NCBI RefSeq assembly: GCF_009497775.1 | Contig: NZ_CP031012.1 | Location: forward strand, 2,666,001 to 2,730,000 | DNA from: Alcaligenes faecalis | GTDB taxonomy: Bacteria; Pseudomonadota; Gammaproteobacteria; Burkholderiales; Burkholderiaceae_B | Length of the DNA stretch: 64,000 nt | Direction of reading: 5' to 3' | Part shown: positions 8,010 to 17,563 of the stretch, one piece after another | Layout of the letters: every line of letters starts with the position of its first letter | How positions within the stretch are numbered: the first letter of the stretch is position 1 | Made by a program: the position numbers and the translations under genes | The notes under the pieces: model-generated | The model's input: the letters and a program-made list of their open reading frames with translations, nothing else | Told to the model about the DNA's origin: nothing | The model's database searches: none

Positions 8010-9670
8010 AGAAACTACTTCTGAGCCTGGGCCTGTTTGGCATGGCCAGCGGCAATGCCATGGCGGCCCCATCTGGTCAGGCCAATACCTCGGCCATTGT
8101 CATGTTCCTGATCTTTATTGCCGGAACCATGGTCATTACCTGGTGGGCGGCCCGCCGCACACGCACCACATCGGACTTTTACACCGCCGGTGGCGGTTTG
8201 ACCGGCTTTCAAAACGGTCTGGCGATTGCCGGGGACTATCTGTCCGCCGCCTCCTTCCTGGGGATTGCGGGCATGGTGTACGTCAGCGGTTTTGACGGCA
8301 TGATTTACGCCATCGGCTTCATGTTCGGCTGGCCGGTTGTGATGTTCCTGATTGCAGAACGCCTGCGCAATCTGGGCCGCTACAACTTTGCCGACGTGAC
8401 CTCGTTTCGCCTGTCCCAGAACCCCATGCGGATTCTGGCGGCCAGCGCCTCCCTGCTGATCATTGCCCTGTACCTGATCGCGCAAATGGTCGGCGCGGGC
8501 AAGCTGATCGTGCTGCTGTTTGGTCTGGACTACAACGTAGCCGTGGTGATTGTGGGTTCGCTGATGATGATTTACGTCACCTTTGGCGGCATGACGGCCA
8601 CCACCTGGGTACAAATCATCAAGGCCGTACTGATGCTGTTCGGCGCCACACTGATGACGATTCTGGTTCTGGCCGCTTTCTACTGGGATGTCGATGCCAT
8701 GCTGGCCGCTGCCGTGGAAACGCACCCCACCGGACACGCCATTCTTGAACCCGGCGCTGCCGTCAGCAGCAACCCGCTGAACGTGCTGTCCCTGGGTATT
8801 GCACTGGCCTTCGGTACCGCTGGCCTGCCGCATATCCTGATGCGTTTCTTCACCGTGGCCGATGCCAAGGAAGCCCGCAAATCCGTGATCTACGCCAGCA
8901 GCTTTATTGGCTACTTCTACCTGCTGACCTTCATCATCGGTTTCGGTGCCATCGCCTTGCTGGTCAAGCATCCCGAGTACTTCCAGACTGGCCCGGATGG
9001 TTCCTTCAACATGCTGACCAACCTGATTGGCGGCACCAATATGGTCGCGGTGCACCTGGCCAATGCGGTAGGCGGCAATCTCTTGCTGGGCTTCCTGGCT
9101 GCCGTGACCTTCGCCACCATTGTGGCCGTGGTGGCAGGTTTGGCTCTGGCGGGTGCGGCAGCTATTTCGCATGACTTGTACGCCAACGTCATTGCCAAAG
9201 GACGCGCAACCGAAAAAGACCAGATGCGCATTTCGCGTATCTCCACGGTGGTGCTGGGTGTGCTGGCAATTTTGCTGGGCATTATCTTCGAAAACCAGAA
9301 CGTCGCCTTCATGGTGGGCCTGGCCTTTGCCATTGCAGCCAGTGCCAACTTCCCGGTCCTGGTGCTGTCGATTGCCTGGCGTGGCTGCACCACGCGTGGT
9401 GCCACCATTGGCGGCTTCCTGGGCCTGGTCACTGCCACAGTGTGGGTGGTCTTGAGCAGCACGGTGTGGGTCGATGTATTCGGTTTTGCCGAGCCCATCA
9501 CCCCCTTCCCTAACCCCGGCATCCTGTCCATCCCGCTGGCTTTCTTCTCGATCTGGCTGTTTTCGACCCTGGATAACAGCGCCCGCGCTACCCAGGAACG
9601 CGAAGCCTTCGAGGCTCTGACCGTACGCAGTCAAACCGGCATCGGTGCGGCCAGCGCCAGCGCTCACTAA
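8006..9670 (+). CDS. actP: Cation/acetate symporter ActP
   Basis: A 554-residue sodium:solute symporter family permease that imports acetate and other short monocarboxylates. A cleavable signal peptide (about residues 1-21, ending AMA-AP) precedes the transporter core, as in E. coli ActP. Conserved stretches include the [32 protein letters not shown] region and [15 protein letters not shown]. About thirteen hydrophobic helices follow. It is coupled to yjcH by a 4-bp overlap and followed by a strong terminator and then the crbR-like regulator, so acetate uptake and its likely sensor sit together. Confidence 0.93.
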   Translation: MKKLLLSLGLFGMASGNAMAAPSGQANTSAIVMFLIFIAGTMVITWWAARRTRTTSDFYTAGGGLTGFQNGLAIAGDYLSAASFLGIAGMVYVSGFDGMIYAIGFMFGWPVVMFLIAERLRNLGRYNFADVTSFRLSQNPMRILAASASLLIIALYLIAQMVGAGKLIVLLFGLDYNVAVVIVGSLMMIYVTFGGMTATTWVQIIKAVLMLFGATLMTILVLAAFYWDVDAMLAAAVETHPTGHAILEPGAAVSSNPLNVLSLGIALAFGTAGLPHILMRFFTVADAKEARKSVIYASSFIGYFYLLTFIIGFGAIALLVKHPEYFQTGPDGSFNMLTNLIGGTNMVAVHLANAVGGNLLLGFLAAVTFATIVAVVAGLALAGAAAISHDLYANVIAKGRATEKDQMRISRISTVVLGVLAILLGIIFENQNVAFMVGLAFAIAASANFPVLVLSIAWRGCTTRGATIGGFLGLVTATVWVVLSSTVWVDVFGFAEPITPFPNPGILSIPLAFFSIWLFSTLDNSARATQEREAFEALTVRSQTGIGAASASAH

Positions 9671-9705
9671 CACTTTTACGCTGATTCAATCAGCACGCTG
9701 GAACA

Positions 9706-9735
9706 AAAAACAGGGCATTTCGGTGCCCTGTTTTT
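9706..9735 (+). terminator. Rho-independent terminator after actP
   Basis: CAGGGCA (9711-9717) and TGCCCTG (9724-9730), extended by A5/T5, form a 12-bp stem with a 6-base loop and T tail. The symmetry would let it work in both directions. Confidence 0.85.
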
Positions 9736-9798
9736 ACTGATGTGCAGCTCATCCTGGCCGGCACCATTACAGATACTTGAACATGGCATAATCCCCAC

Positions 9799-10461
9799 AT
9801 GAATGAACTGCTCATTGCTGACGATCACCCGCTATTTCGTGAAGCATTACGAGGAGTCGTAGCCAGCCTGTTTCCCGGCACGGCCATATACGAAGCGGAT
9901 CGCATCTCCAACTTATATCCACTGGTCGACGACCATCCTGACGCCGATCTGCTCTTGCTGGATCTGGATATTCCGGGGGCAATTGGTTTCAGCGCGCTGG
10001 TCCATTTGCGTGCGACTTACCCCTCCCTGCCCATCATTCTGGTCACCGCCCATGAAGAGGCCCGCTTTATGCGCCGCGCTATGGATCACGGCGCCATGGG
10101 CTTCATCCCTAAATCCATTGATGCACAAACGCTGGGCGTGGCCTTGCAAGTGGTTCTGGACGGCGGCACCTGGCTGCCGGAAATCGGCTCTTCCGCCCCC
10201 GGCATCAGTCTGGACGAACGGGAAGTTGCCGCGAAATTGCGCGAGCTGACGCCACAACAATTTCGCGTGCTGCAAATGCTCAGCACCGGACAACTGAACA
10301 AACAGATTGCCTACGAGCTGAATGTCTCGGAGGCCACCATCAAGGCGCACATGACGGCCATCCTGCGCAAGCTGGGTGCTTCCAATCGCACCCAGGCCGT
10401 CCTGATGGCCAGCCATCTTGGTCTGAACCAGGATGAATCCCAGGACGCTAATACGTTTTAA
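9799..10461 (+). CDS. crbR: LuxR/NarL-type response regulator, CrbR/ErdR-like
   Basis: A 220-residue response regulator with an N-terminal receiver domain (acidic pair in IADDH, phospho-acceptor D55 in LLLLDLDIPG, lysine in GFIPKS) and a C-terminal LuxR helix-turn-helix (LTPQQFRVLQMLSTGQLNKQIAYELNVSEATIKAHM). In Vibrio and Pseudomonas the CrbR/ErdR proteins pair with a transporter-fused kinase (CrbS/MxtR) to activate acetate uptake and acetyl-CoA synthetase genes. The identical neighbourhood here (actP before it, the kinase convergent after it) supports that assignment. Its last 14 bases overlap the kinase gene tail to tail. Confidence 0.85.
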   Translation: MNELLIADDHPLFREALRGVVASLFPGTAIYEADRISNLYPLVDDHPDADLLLLDLDIPGAIGFSALVHLRATYPSLPIILVTAHEEARFMRRAMDHGAMGFIPKSIDAQTLGVALQVVLDGGTWLPEIGSSAPGISLDEREVAAKLRELTPQQFRVLQMLSTGQLNKQIAYELNVSEATIKAHMTAILRKLGASNRTQAVLMASHLGLNQDESQDANTF

Positions 10462-13400
10462 TTTGCGCGGTCAAAAAAGCTCGCAGCGAAGCGGGCTTTA
10501 CCGGCTTGGTCAGCACCAGATAGCCATATTGTCTAGCCGCTGCTTTCAGCTCATCACTACCATCCGCCGTCAACAGAGCACCCTGCGCATGGGGCAGATG
10601 CAGGCGCAGTAATTGCAGCGCCTGCAAGCCGTCCAGCCGATCATGCAAGTGATAATCCACCAGCAAAACATCGGGGTTCAGGGCGATTTTCTCCAAAGCA
10701 CTGTCTACCGTATTGGCGGTGATGATTTCCGCTCCCCAACGGCCCAGCAGCACTTCCATCCCCGCAATAATATCCAGATCATTGTCCAGACACAGCACAC
10801 GCAAACCCGTTAACGGCAAGCCATCGGCAGGCTTGCTGGACTCGTTACTTGGGTGACTGCTGGCCTCGCTAGCGTGGCTCAAGGGAACGCGAATGGAGAA
10901 CATGCTGCCGCACCCCACTTCGGACCGCACATCCAGTGTATGCCCCAGCAAGACCGCAATACGTTGGCAAATGGACAGGCCCAATCCCAGGCCACGGCCA
11001 TCCCAATCGAAGGCTTGCTCGTAGCGATGGAACTCCGCATAAATCTGCTGAATATGATGCGGCGGAATGCCCTGGCCGGAATCCCAGACCTGAAACTCCA
11101 GCTCCTCGCCCCGAACCCGCACGCCAAAGACCACCCGCCCCTCTTGGGTGTAGCGCAAGGCATTGGCCAGGAAGTTTTGCAGCACCCGGCGCAGCAGACG
11201 ATGATCGCTGTACACCAGCAAAGGACGAGCATGAATCCGCAATTGAATGCCACGCCGTGCTGCCATGGGCGCGTATTGATCCGCCAAATGCTGTAGCAGG
11301 TGCTGAACATTGATCACGCCCAGATCCGGCTTCAAGGCTCCGGCATCCAGACGGGAAATATCCAGCAGTCCTTCCAGCAATTCCTCTGCGGTACGCAAAG
11401 AGGTATCCACCCGTTCGGCCAGATTGGGCATTTCCGCAAGGTCATGGGTATCGCGCAAGGCCGAGGCAAACAGGCGCGCTGCGTTAATCGGTTGCAGCAC
11501 ATCGTGACTAACCGCCGTCAGGAAGCGGGTGCGAGACTCCTGGGCTTTTTCCGCCTCCTGCGTACGCACCGCAACGCGCTGTTCCAGGCTGTCGTTCATC
11601 TCCCGCAGCTCGCGCTCCACACGCTTGTAATGCGTAATGTCGCTGTAGCTGGTGACGTAGCCGCCGCCCGGCAAAGGCCGCCCCCGCAGCTCCACCACCT
11701 GCTTGTCATTCAACATGCGCTGGGTCACATAGGAAGAGCCTTCGCGCATGAACTGAATACGACGGTCAATAGCCTGCTCCACCCCTATGCTTTCCACGCC
11801 ATCGACCTTGCCCCGTTCGGCATTAAAGCGAATCAGGTCCGCCACGGATCGCCCCACATACAACATGCTGGGCGGGTAATCGAATAGTTGCTGATAGCGC
11901 TGATTCCAGGCGACCAGACGCATGTCCGCATCCACCACACTAACGCCCTGATCAATGTTTTCCAGCGTGGCCAGCAAAATGTCCCGATTGAAACGCAGCT
12001 CCTGACCCGCCTCATCCAGCACGGCCATGATGGCGGCCACCTCCATGCCCGAACCACGCAAGGCGCTGGTCAGCACCAGGCGCGCGGACGCCGCCCCCAC
12101 CGCGGCGGCCAGCAATAGCTCCGTGAAATGCACCCAGGCACTATCTGCCCGCAAGCCGGGCTCCAAAGATTGTTTGACCTGTCTGGCCTGCGTCTCAAAA
12201 GCCCGCCGCGCCATCTTCTTGCCGACAATACGCTCTGCCAACAACAGCAAGTCCTGTACCGACAAATCCCCGTAAGAATGACGGGCCGCCAAGGTCTGAC
12301 GTTCCGCATACGGATTCAGAAAAGGCTCGGCCCGCAAGCGTTCTCCCAGGCCCGGACGTCGGCGCCAGGACACCCAGAGGAAGGCGCTGATATTGCACAG
12401 CAAGGACCAGAACGTGCCATGCGTCAGCGGGTCCCAACCCTCCACACCAAACAGCTGATAAGGGCGCAGCCAGGACAGGCCAAAAGGCCCTTGATGCAGC
12501 CAGTCGTCCGCCAACCAGCCCACCTCGGTCAGCGTCGGCAAGAGCAAGGTATAAACCCAGATGGCAAAACCAAATAGCAGCCCGGCCTCTACGCCCTGCC
12601 GACTGGCACCGCGCCAATACAAGCCCCCGATCAAGCCCGGCCCAAACTGCGCGACCGCCACAAAAGCCATCAAGCCGTAGGCTGCCAAGGTCGTATCGCT
12701 ACCGCTCAGCATGTAATAGCCGTAAGCCACACCCGCCAGCGCCATGATGGCAACACGACGTATCCATAACACTGTGGAAGCCACCGTACTTTGCTGATAC
12801 TGCGCCCAGCCACGGCGCAGCAACAAGGGCATTACCAAGTCATTACTGACCATGGTTGAAAGCGCCACGCTGGTCACAATGACCATGCCGGTTGCCGCAG
12901 AAAAACCACCTATATAAACCATCAAGGCCAGGCCAACCTGGTTTTGCGACAAGGGCAAGGCCAGCACAAAACTGTCCGGTGCCACCCCCTCGCCCCCGAC
13001 GCCAAACAAGCTGACACCCGCTGCGGCAATAGGCAAAACCATGACGCTGACCACCAGCAGATAGGCACCGAACAACCAGCGCGCCCGCCGTATATCCACC
13101 ACGTCACCACACTCCACAATGGCCACATGGAACTGACGGGGCAAACAAATAATCGCGGCAAAAGCCAGCAAGGTCTGACCTACAAAACCCACAGGCGGGC
13201 TGTTCTCGAACAGCGTGCTGACGGCTCCCACCATATTGAGTTCAGTCTTGCCAAACCAGCGAAAGGCAAACAGGCCAACCGCGACCAGAGCGACCAGTTT
13301 CACCACAGACTCGAAGGCCACGGCCAGCATCAAACCCGGTCTGTGCTCGGTGGCGTCCACCTGCCGCGTTCCAAACAGAATGGAAAACAAGGCCATCAAA

Positions 13401-13891
13401 ATCGCCACATACAAGGCCGGGTCACCAAACAGCCCTGCGTGAAATTCTGTCCCGGCCAGCACACTCAAACTCAAGGCCACCGCCTTGTATTGCAGGGCCA
13501 AATATGGAACGGCCGCCACCACGGCAATCCCCGCCACCATGGCCGCCAAACGCTGCGAGCGTCCATAACGACTGGCCATGAAGTCCGCAATGGAAACCGT
13601 ATTCTGGGATTGAGCCACCAGCGCCAGGCGTTCGATAATTCGCCAGCCAAACAGCAGCATCAGCATGGGGCCTAAATAAATAGGCAAAAAACCAATGCCA
13701 TAGCGCACGGCCGACCCGACCGCCCCGTAAAAGGTCCATGAAGAACAGTACACAGCCAAGGCCAGGCTGTAGACCGTAGGTCGCAACCAGGGGCGCTGGG
13801 TATACAAGGGATTCCTGTCCCCGAACCAGGCAATGGCGAACAAAATTGCGGCGTAAATCAAAGAAGCCAACACCACCCAAGCTGGCGTCAT
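10448..13891 (-). CDS. crbS: SSS-transporter-fused hybrid histidine kinase, CrbS/MxtR-like
   Basis: An inner-membrane sensor kinase of about 1147 residues. The N-terminal 500 or so residues form a sodium:solute symporter module with 12-13 helices. A PAS domain follows at about 640-755 (ATLENIDQGVSVVDADMRLVAWN), a HisKA domain with the phospho-histidine in VSHDVLQPINAARL at about residue 796, an HATPase domain (NALRYTQEGRV, DSGQGIPP, GLGLSI), and a C-terminal receiver with the acceptor aspartate in LLVDYHLHD near 1079. The transporter part probably senses or couples to acetate uptake. I use the ATG at 13891; a GTG two codons upstream is possible. It is convergent with its likely response regulator. 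Confidence 0.88.
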   Translation of the reverse strand: MTPAWVVLASLIYAAILFAIAWFGDRNPLYTQRPWLRPTVYSLALAVYCSSWTFYGAVGSAVRYGIGFLPIYLGPMLMLLFGWRIIERLALVAQSQNTVSIADFMASRYGRSQRLAAMVAGIAVVAAVPYLALQYKAVALSLSVLAGTEFHAGLFGDPALYVAILMALFSILFGTRQVDATEHRPGLMLAVAFESVVKLVALVAVGLFAFRWFGKTELNMVGAVSTLFENSPPVGFVGQTLLAFAAIICLPRQFHVAIVECGDVVDIRRARWLFGAYLLVVSVMVLPIAAAGVSLFGVGGEGVAPDSFVLALPLSQNQVGLALMVYIGGFSAATGMVIVTSVALSTMVSNDLVMPLLLRRGWAQYQQSTVASTVLWIRRVAIMALAGVAYGYYMLSGSDTTLAAYGLMAFVAVAQFGPGLIGGLYWRGASRQGVEAGLLFGFAIWVYTLLLPTLTEVGWLADDWLHQGPFGLSWLRPYQLFGVEGWDPLTHGTFWSLLCNISAFLWVSWRRRPGLGERLRAEPFLNPYAERQTLAARHSYGDLSVQDLLLLAERIVGKKMARRAFETQARQVKQSLEPGLRADSAWVHFTELLLAAAVGAASARLVLTSALRGSGMEVAAIMAVLDEAGQELRFNRDILLATLENIDQGVSVVDADMRLVAWNQRYQQLFDYPPSMLYVGRSVADLIRFNAERGKVDGVESIGVEQAIDRRIQFMREGSSYVTQRMLNDKQVVELRGRPLPGGGYVTSYSDITHYKRVERELREMNDSLEQRVAVRTQEAEKAQESRTRFLTAVSHDVLQPINAARLFASALRDTHDLAEMPNLAERVDTSLRTAEELLEGLLDISRLDAGALKPDLGVINVQHLLQHLADQYAPMAARRGIQLRIHARPLLVYSDHRLLRRVLQNFLANALRYTQEGRVVFGVRVRGEELEFQVWDSGQGIPPHHIQQIYAEFHRYEQAFDWDGRGLGLGLSICQRIAVLLGHTLDVRSEVGCGSMFSIRVPLSHASEASSHPSNESSKPADGLPLTGLRVLCLDNDLDIIAGMEVLLGRWGAEIITANTVDSALEKIALNPDVLLVDYHLHDRLDGLQALQLLRLHLPHAQGALLTADGSDELKAAARQYGYLVLTKPVKPASLRAFLTAQIKTY

Positions 13892-14350
13892 CTGCACTGT
13901 CTCCTACTTTGGTATAACGCGATGATTTTTCTCGCGATTGTGAGTAATACTAAGACAGTTCCTGCGGGATCTGGCCTTGGAAAGCTAGGGCTTATCACCT
14001 ATACCCAATTTGAATTTCAGGGCAGATCTCTTGGGGCAAGCGGCAGCCGCAGCATCATGGGCCACGGTGAAAATCACCTCACCCCTGAACACGCCCGACA
14101 CGATGCCTGCATCCCTGTCGTCATGCCGTATCAAACGACCGCAGCAAAACAAGGCGCAGGCGGTATTCAAGCCAGCGCTGCATCACCTGTTCAGACAAGG
14201 ATTTGTCGTCTGACATCACAAGAAGAAATAGAGCGTTTGAAATCCGGGGGCCCGTCCCCTGGCCTGAAACTCATCTATCACTGGCAAACGGAAACGCCCC
14301 GACAAATAACTATCTTTCATCGTCACGCGGGGCAAATTAAAGGAGGCAAT
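13892..14350. other. Divergent intergenic region between the kinase and sulfurylase-like genes
   Basis: About 460 bases between divergent genes, presumably holding both promoters. A frame open with the downstream gene crosses it, but its residues look random (many H, Q, G, no hydrophobic pattern) and the strong AAAGGAGG at 14339-14346 marks the real start. I see no convincing -35/-10 pair or RNA gene. Confidence 0.45.
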
Positions 14351-16060
14351 ATGAACCACTCAACATTGAACTTTGATCGCTATCCACAACAGCCGCACGG
14401 TGGAACGCTGGTCAACCAGGTCGTCCCGGAAGATCGCGTCAAGGGCGAGATCGAACGTGCGCGCTCCCTGCCCAGCATCCGCGTGGATCTGGAAGCCGTC
14501 ATCACTATCGAGATGATTGCGACCGGGGTGCTCTCCCCCAACAAAGGCTTCATGAACGAGGCCGACTACAACTCCGTGCTCAAAGAGGGTCGTTTGAGTA
14601 ATGGTGTGGTGTGGCCTGTGCCCTTGAGCTTCGCCCCGATTGGCGATCGCAACCGCGACATTATTAAAGGACTTTCGGTCGGCTCCGAGGTGGCGCTGAC
14701 CAATAGCCAGAATGAGCCAGTGGCCATCCTGAGCATCGAGGACATCTTCTCCTACGACAAGGAGCAGCGTGCCCAGCAACTGTTTGGTACTACGGACAGA
14801 AACCACCCCGGCGTGGACTCCATTTACCGCCGCATGGGCGATGTGTCCCTGGGTGGTACGTTGCACCTGCTGCAGCGTGTGGATTGGGGCCCGTTCGAGA
14901 AACTGCGTCGCGAACCCAAAGACACCTGGCGTCTGTTCTACGAAGAAAAAAAATTCAATTCCGTGGCAGGCTTTATCACCGGCGCGAACCCGCTGCACCG
15001 GGGCCACGAGTACATTCACCGCAATGCGCTGGAAGGCATTGATGGCCTGTTCCTGCAGCCGCTGGTGGAGATGGCCAAGCGTGAATACGTGCGCCACGAA
15101 TTCCGCATGATGGCCTACCGGAACGTGCTGGATACCTACTACCCCAAGGACCGCGCCATCCTCTCGCCGCTGCGTGTCACCTATATTTTTGCTGGCCCGC
15201 GCGAAACCATTTTGCATGCCCTGATCATGAAGAACTACGGGTGTACCCACGCCCTGATTGGGCGGGATCATGCCGGGATTGGCAGCTACTACGACAAGTA
15301 CGCCAGCCACAGCATTTTCGATCAGTTCAGCCCCAAGGAAATGGGCATTGATGTGCGCCTGTTCCATGAAGTGTTTTACTGCACGCGCTGCGCCTGCCAT
15401 GCCACTTCCGAGACCTGCCCGCACGATGATCGCTTCCGCTTGACCATCTCCGGTACCGGCATTCGCGAGATGCTGCGTCACGGCATCATGCCGCCCAAGG
15501 AGATTTGCCGCCCCGAATCCATCCTGCCCGCCATGCAAGGTGTACAACCCAAAGGACTGTGCGAGGAAGGCGAAGCCATCCAGCCGGTCAGCAAGGTTAT
15601 CCAGAGCATGTTCCCCTACTACACCCAGTACACCCGTCTGGGCGGGGCCAAGCGTAGTAAACCGCTGGATCCCTCTCAACTGACCGTACGCGATCTGGAA
15701 ATTGCCAGCCACGACGTCCGGCACCATGCGGGAGATATCTACAACGGGGTGTACACCGAGTACAGCGCCGTGGTGGACCACAACCGCAGCATGCAAGCCG
15801 CCTGGATTGAGGACGCGCGTGCCGCCTTGCGCTTCCAGCAAGAACGTCTGATCAGCGATCTGGAAGAAAAGCAGCAACAAGCACCGGAAGAAGCCTCGGA
15901 CGAGTTCATGTACCAGGACAAGCAAGAGGTCGTGCGGGAGCTGCATTCGGCCCGCAGCTTGCTGGACGATATTCCAGCGGTGATTTCTGCCAAGCAGCTG
16001 ACCACACGTACCTGGAACGTCCTGCCTTACCAGCGCTATCGTGGGGCGGATAAGGAGTAA
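14351..16060 (+). CDS. ATP-sulfurylase (Sat)-like adenylyltransferase with altered substrate motif and extra C-terminal region
   Basis: A 569-residue protein. Residues 1-430 align with single-chain sulfate adenylyltransferase: IEMIATGVLSPNKGFMNEADY, GRDHAGIGSYYDKY (304-317) and a zinc-type Cys set (C344, C347, C356 with H358). The two nucleotide-loop histidines are kept (H216 and H219 in NPLHRGH). However the family's QTRNP, whose Gln and Arg contact sulfate, is replaced here by FITGANP (208-214), one residue longer, with neither Gln nor Arg. Residues 440-569 are an added charged, probably helical region with no P-loop, so not an APS kinase. AAAGGAGG supports the start. No sulfur genes are adjacent. 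Sulfate may not be the substrate. Confidence 0.8.
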   Translation: MNHSTLNFDRYPQQPHGGTLVNQVVPEDRVKGEIERARSLPSIRVDLEAVITIEMIATGVLSPNKGFMNEADYNSVLKEGRLSNGVVWPVPLSFAPIGDRNRDIIKGLSVGSEVALTNSQNEPVAILSIEDIFSYDKEQRAQQLFGTTDRNHPGVDSIYRRMGDVSLGGTLHLLQRVDWGPFEKLRREPKDTWRLFYEEKKFNSVAGFITGANPLHRGHEYIHRNALEGIDGLFLQPLVEMAKREYVRHEFRMMAYRNVLDTYYPKDRAILSPLRVTYIFAGPRETILHALIMKNYGCTHALIGRDHAGIGSYYDKYASHSIFDQFSPKEMGIDVRLFHEVFYCTRCACHATSETCPHDDRFRLTISGTGIREMLRHGIMPPKEICRPESILPAMQGVQPKGLCEEGEAIQPVSKVIQSMFPYYTQYTRLGGAKRSKPLDPSQLTVRDLEIASHDVRHHAGDIYNGVYTEYSAVVDHNRSMQAAWIEDARAALRFQQERLISDLEEKQQQAPEEASDEFMYQDKQEVVRELHSARSLLDDIPAVISAKQLTTRTWNVLPYQRYRGADKE

Positions 16061-16074
16061 GGCGGTATCTTGCT

Positions 16075-16113
16075 ACACCGTCCTGCTCGGATTGAAATCG
16101 AGCAGGACGGTGT
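16075..16113. terminator. Long 15-bp hairpin after the sulfurylase-like gene
   Basis: 16075-16089 and 16099-16113 are perfect 15-bp inverted repeats around a 9-base loop, starting 15 bases after the stop codon. There is no T run on either side, so it may stabilise the 3' end or act as a weak terminator. Confidence 0.45.
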
Positions 16114-16342
16114 CAAGAAGCCAGGGTAATTAACCGTCCCAGATCGAGAATCAAACTGTGCTGGGAGTTGCTAACTATCCCCTGTCCAACTGGCCACAAT
16201 GGACCGATAGCGGCGCGCACTAAGGGGCGCTTGCCTGAGCGATACCACTTGATGCACCCGTGATGACGACAGCTTTTGCGTGAGTAACCTTACTCAGGAT
16301 TCATCTCTCTTGAAGATCATCGAGACAGCCTGTAACAGATGC

Positions 16343-17563
16343 CTATTTCGATGATGGCAAGCCATGTGAGCGAGCAACTCCAGTGACCGCTAATGCTGCG
16401 ACGAGCAGCGCCAGCACACTCCACGGAAAGGCGGACACGCTAAAGGTTTCAAGCAGAATGCCGCCGACGATTCCACCACCAGCAATGGCGATATTCCAGA
16501 CCGTCACCATCATGGATTGCGCCACATCGGTGGCTTCCCCTGCCGCCTTGGCCAAGGCCGTTTGAAATAGCGTTGCCGAACCGCCAAAGGCCAGCCCCCA
16601 GACGGCGACAGACGCGTAAACAGCAGCCGGTACGGTGCCGACAAGGCCAAGTGCCAATGCGGCAAGCGCGAACAAGGTCGTGCTGATCAGTACCAGTTCA
16701 CGCAAGCAGCGGTCGATCAACACACCCACAATCCAGATGCCCAGTAGCGCGGCTATGCCAAAAACCAGCAGCACGAGATCAGTCCGATCCGCGATGCCAG
16801 CTGGAACGAGAAAAGGCGCAATGTAGGTGTAGAGGATGTTATGGGCCAGCACATAGACTAGCGTGACGAACAGAATCGGCCGAATGCCCGGTAAAGTGAA
16901 AACCGCCCTGAGCGCAAACCCCTTTCCGCGTGCTTGTCCTGGAAAGTCCGGCACCTTGGCGATCACCCAGAATACGAGGATCACGGTCAGCAAACTAATC
17001 AGGCCAAAAGTCGCGCGCCAGCCGGAAGCCACACCCAGAAGAGTGCCAGCGGGAATGCCAAGAGAAAGTGCGATCGGTGTGCCCGCCATGGCAATCGCAA
17101 TAGCGCGTCCCTTCAAGTGTTCAGGCACCAAACGCGCTGCATAGCCAGCCACCAGGGCCCAAAGCAGTCCTGCAAATACACCTGCAAAGAAACGGGCGAC
17201 AAGTGTGACGGTGTAGCTATCGGAAACGGCGGTCACCAAATTGACAAGAGCAAAGCCGCTAATGGCGGTCAGCAACAATGGCCTGCGCCGCCAACTCTGC
17301 GTGACTGCCGTCAATGGAATCGCGGCAAGCAGGGAGCCAATCGCATAAATGGTGACGAGCTGGCCGACCAAGGCTTCGGATACCGTCAGGCTTTGCGCCA
17401 TCAGTGGCAATAGACCAGCGGGCAGAGCTTCGGTCAGGATCGTGATGAAGGCGGCCAACGCCAAGGCCAGCAAGGCAGGCAGCGGCAAACGATCCTGATT
17501 ATTCACAGGAACCTGATTGCATTCCTGCAAGCAGGCCGCGCTGTTCATGGAGGTAGAACTCAT
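16343..17563 (-). CDS. MFS drug/metabolite efflux transporter (DHA1 type)
   Basis: A 406-residue major facilitator with twelve hydrophobic helices. The segment after helix 2 carries TQSWRRRPLLL in the place of motif A, and GLLWALVAGYAARLVPEHLKGRAIAIAMAGTPIALSLGIPAG matches the motif B/C region of the AraJ/YdhP-like DHA1 group. It overlaps the serine hydrolase gene by 4 bp (downstream partner on the same strand), so the two are translated from one message. A divergent LysR gene probably controls both. The exported compound is unknown. Confidence 0.85.
   Translation of the reverse strand: MSSTSMNSAACLQECNQVPVNNQDRLPLPALLALALAAFITILTEALPAGLLPLMAQSLTVSEALVGQLVTIYAIGSLLAAIPLTAVTQSWRRRPLLLTAISGFALVNLVTAVSDSYTVTLVARFFAGVFAGLLWALVAGYAARLVPEHLKGRAIAIAMAGTPIALSLGIPAGTLLGVASGWRATFGLISLLTVILVFWVIAKVPDFPGQARGKGFALRAVFTLPGIRPILFVTLVYVLAHNILYTYIAPFLVPAGIADRTDLVLLVFGIAALLGIWIVGVLIDRCLRELVLISTTLFALAALALGLVGTVPAAVYASVAVWGLAFGGSATLFQTALAKAAGEATDVAQSMMVTVWNIAIAGGGIVGGILLETFSVSAFPWSVLALLVAALAVTGVARSHGLPSSK

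Noticed and set aside
8015..9673. A 552-codon open frame on the minus strand
   Set aside because: It is the antisense of actP. The product is rich in H, Q and G without hydrophobic or family pattern, and no ribosome-binding site is present.
13922..14350. N-terminal extension of 143 codons on the sulfurylase-like gene
   Set aside because: The extension has no family similarity or hydrophobic pattern, and AAAGGAGG marks the downstream ATG.
14360..15946. A 528-codon open frame on the minus strand
   Set aside because: It is antisense to the sulfurylase-like gene, with no supporting start signal or conserved pattern.
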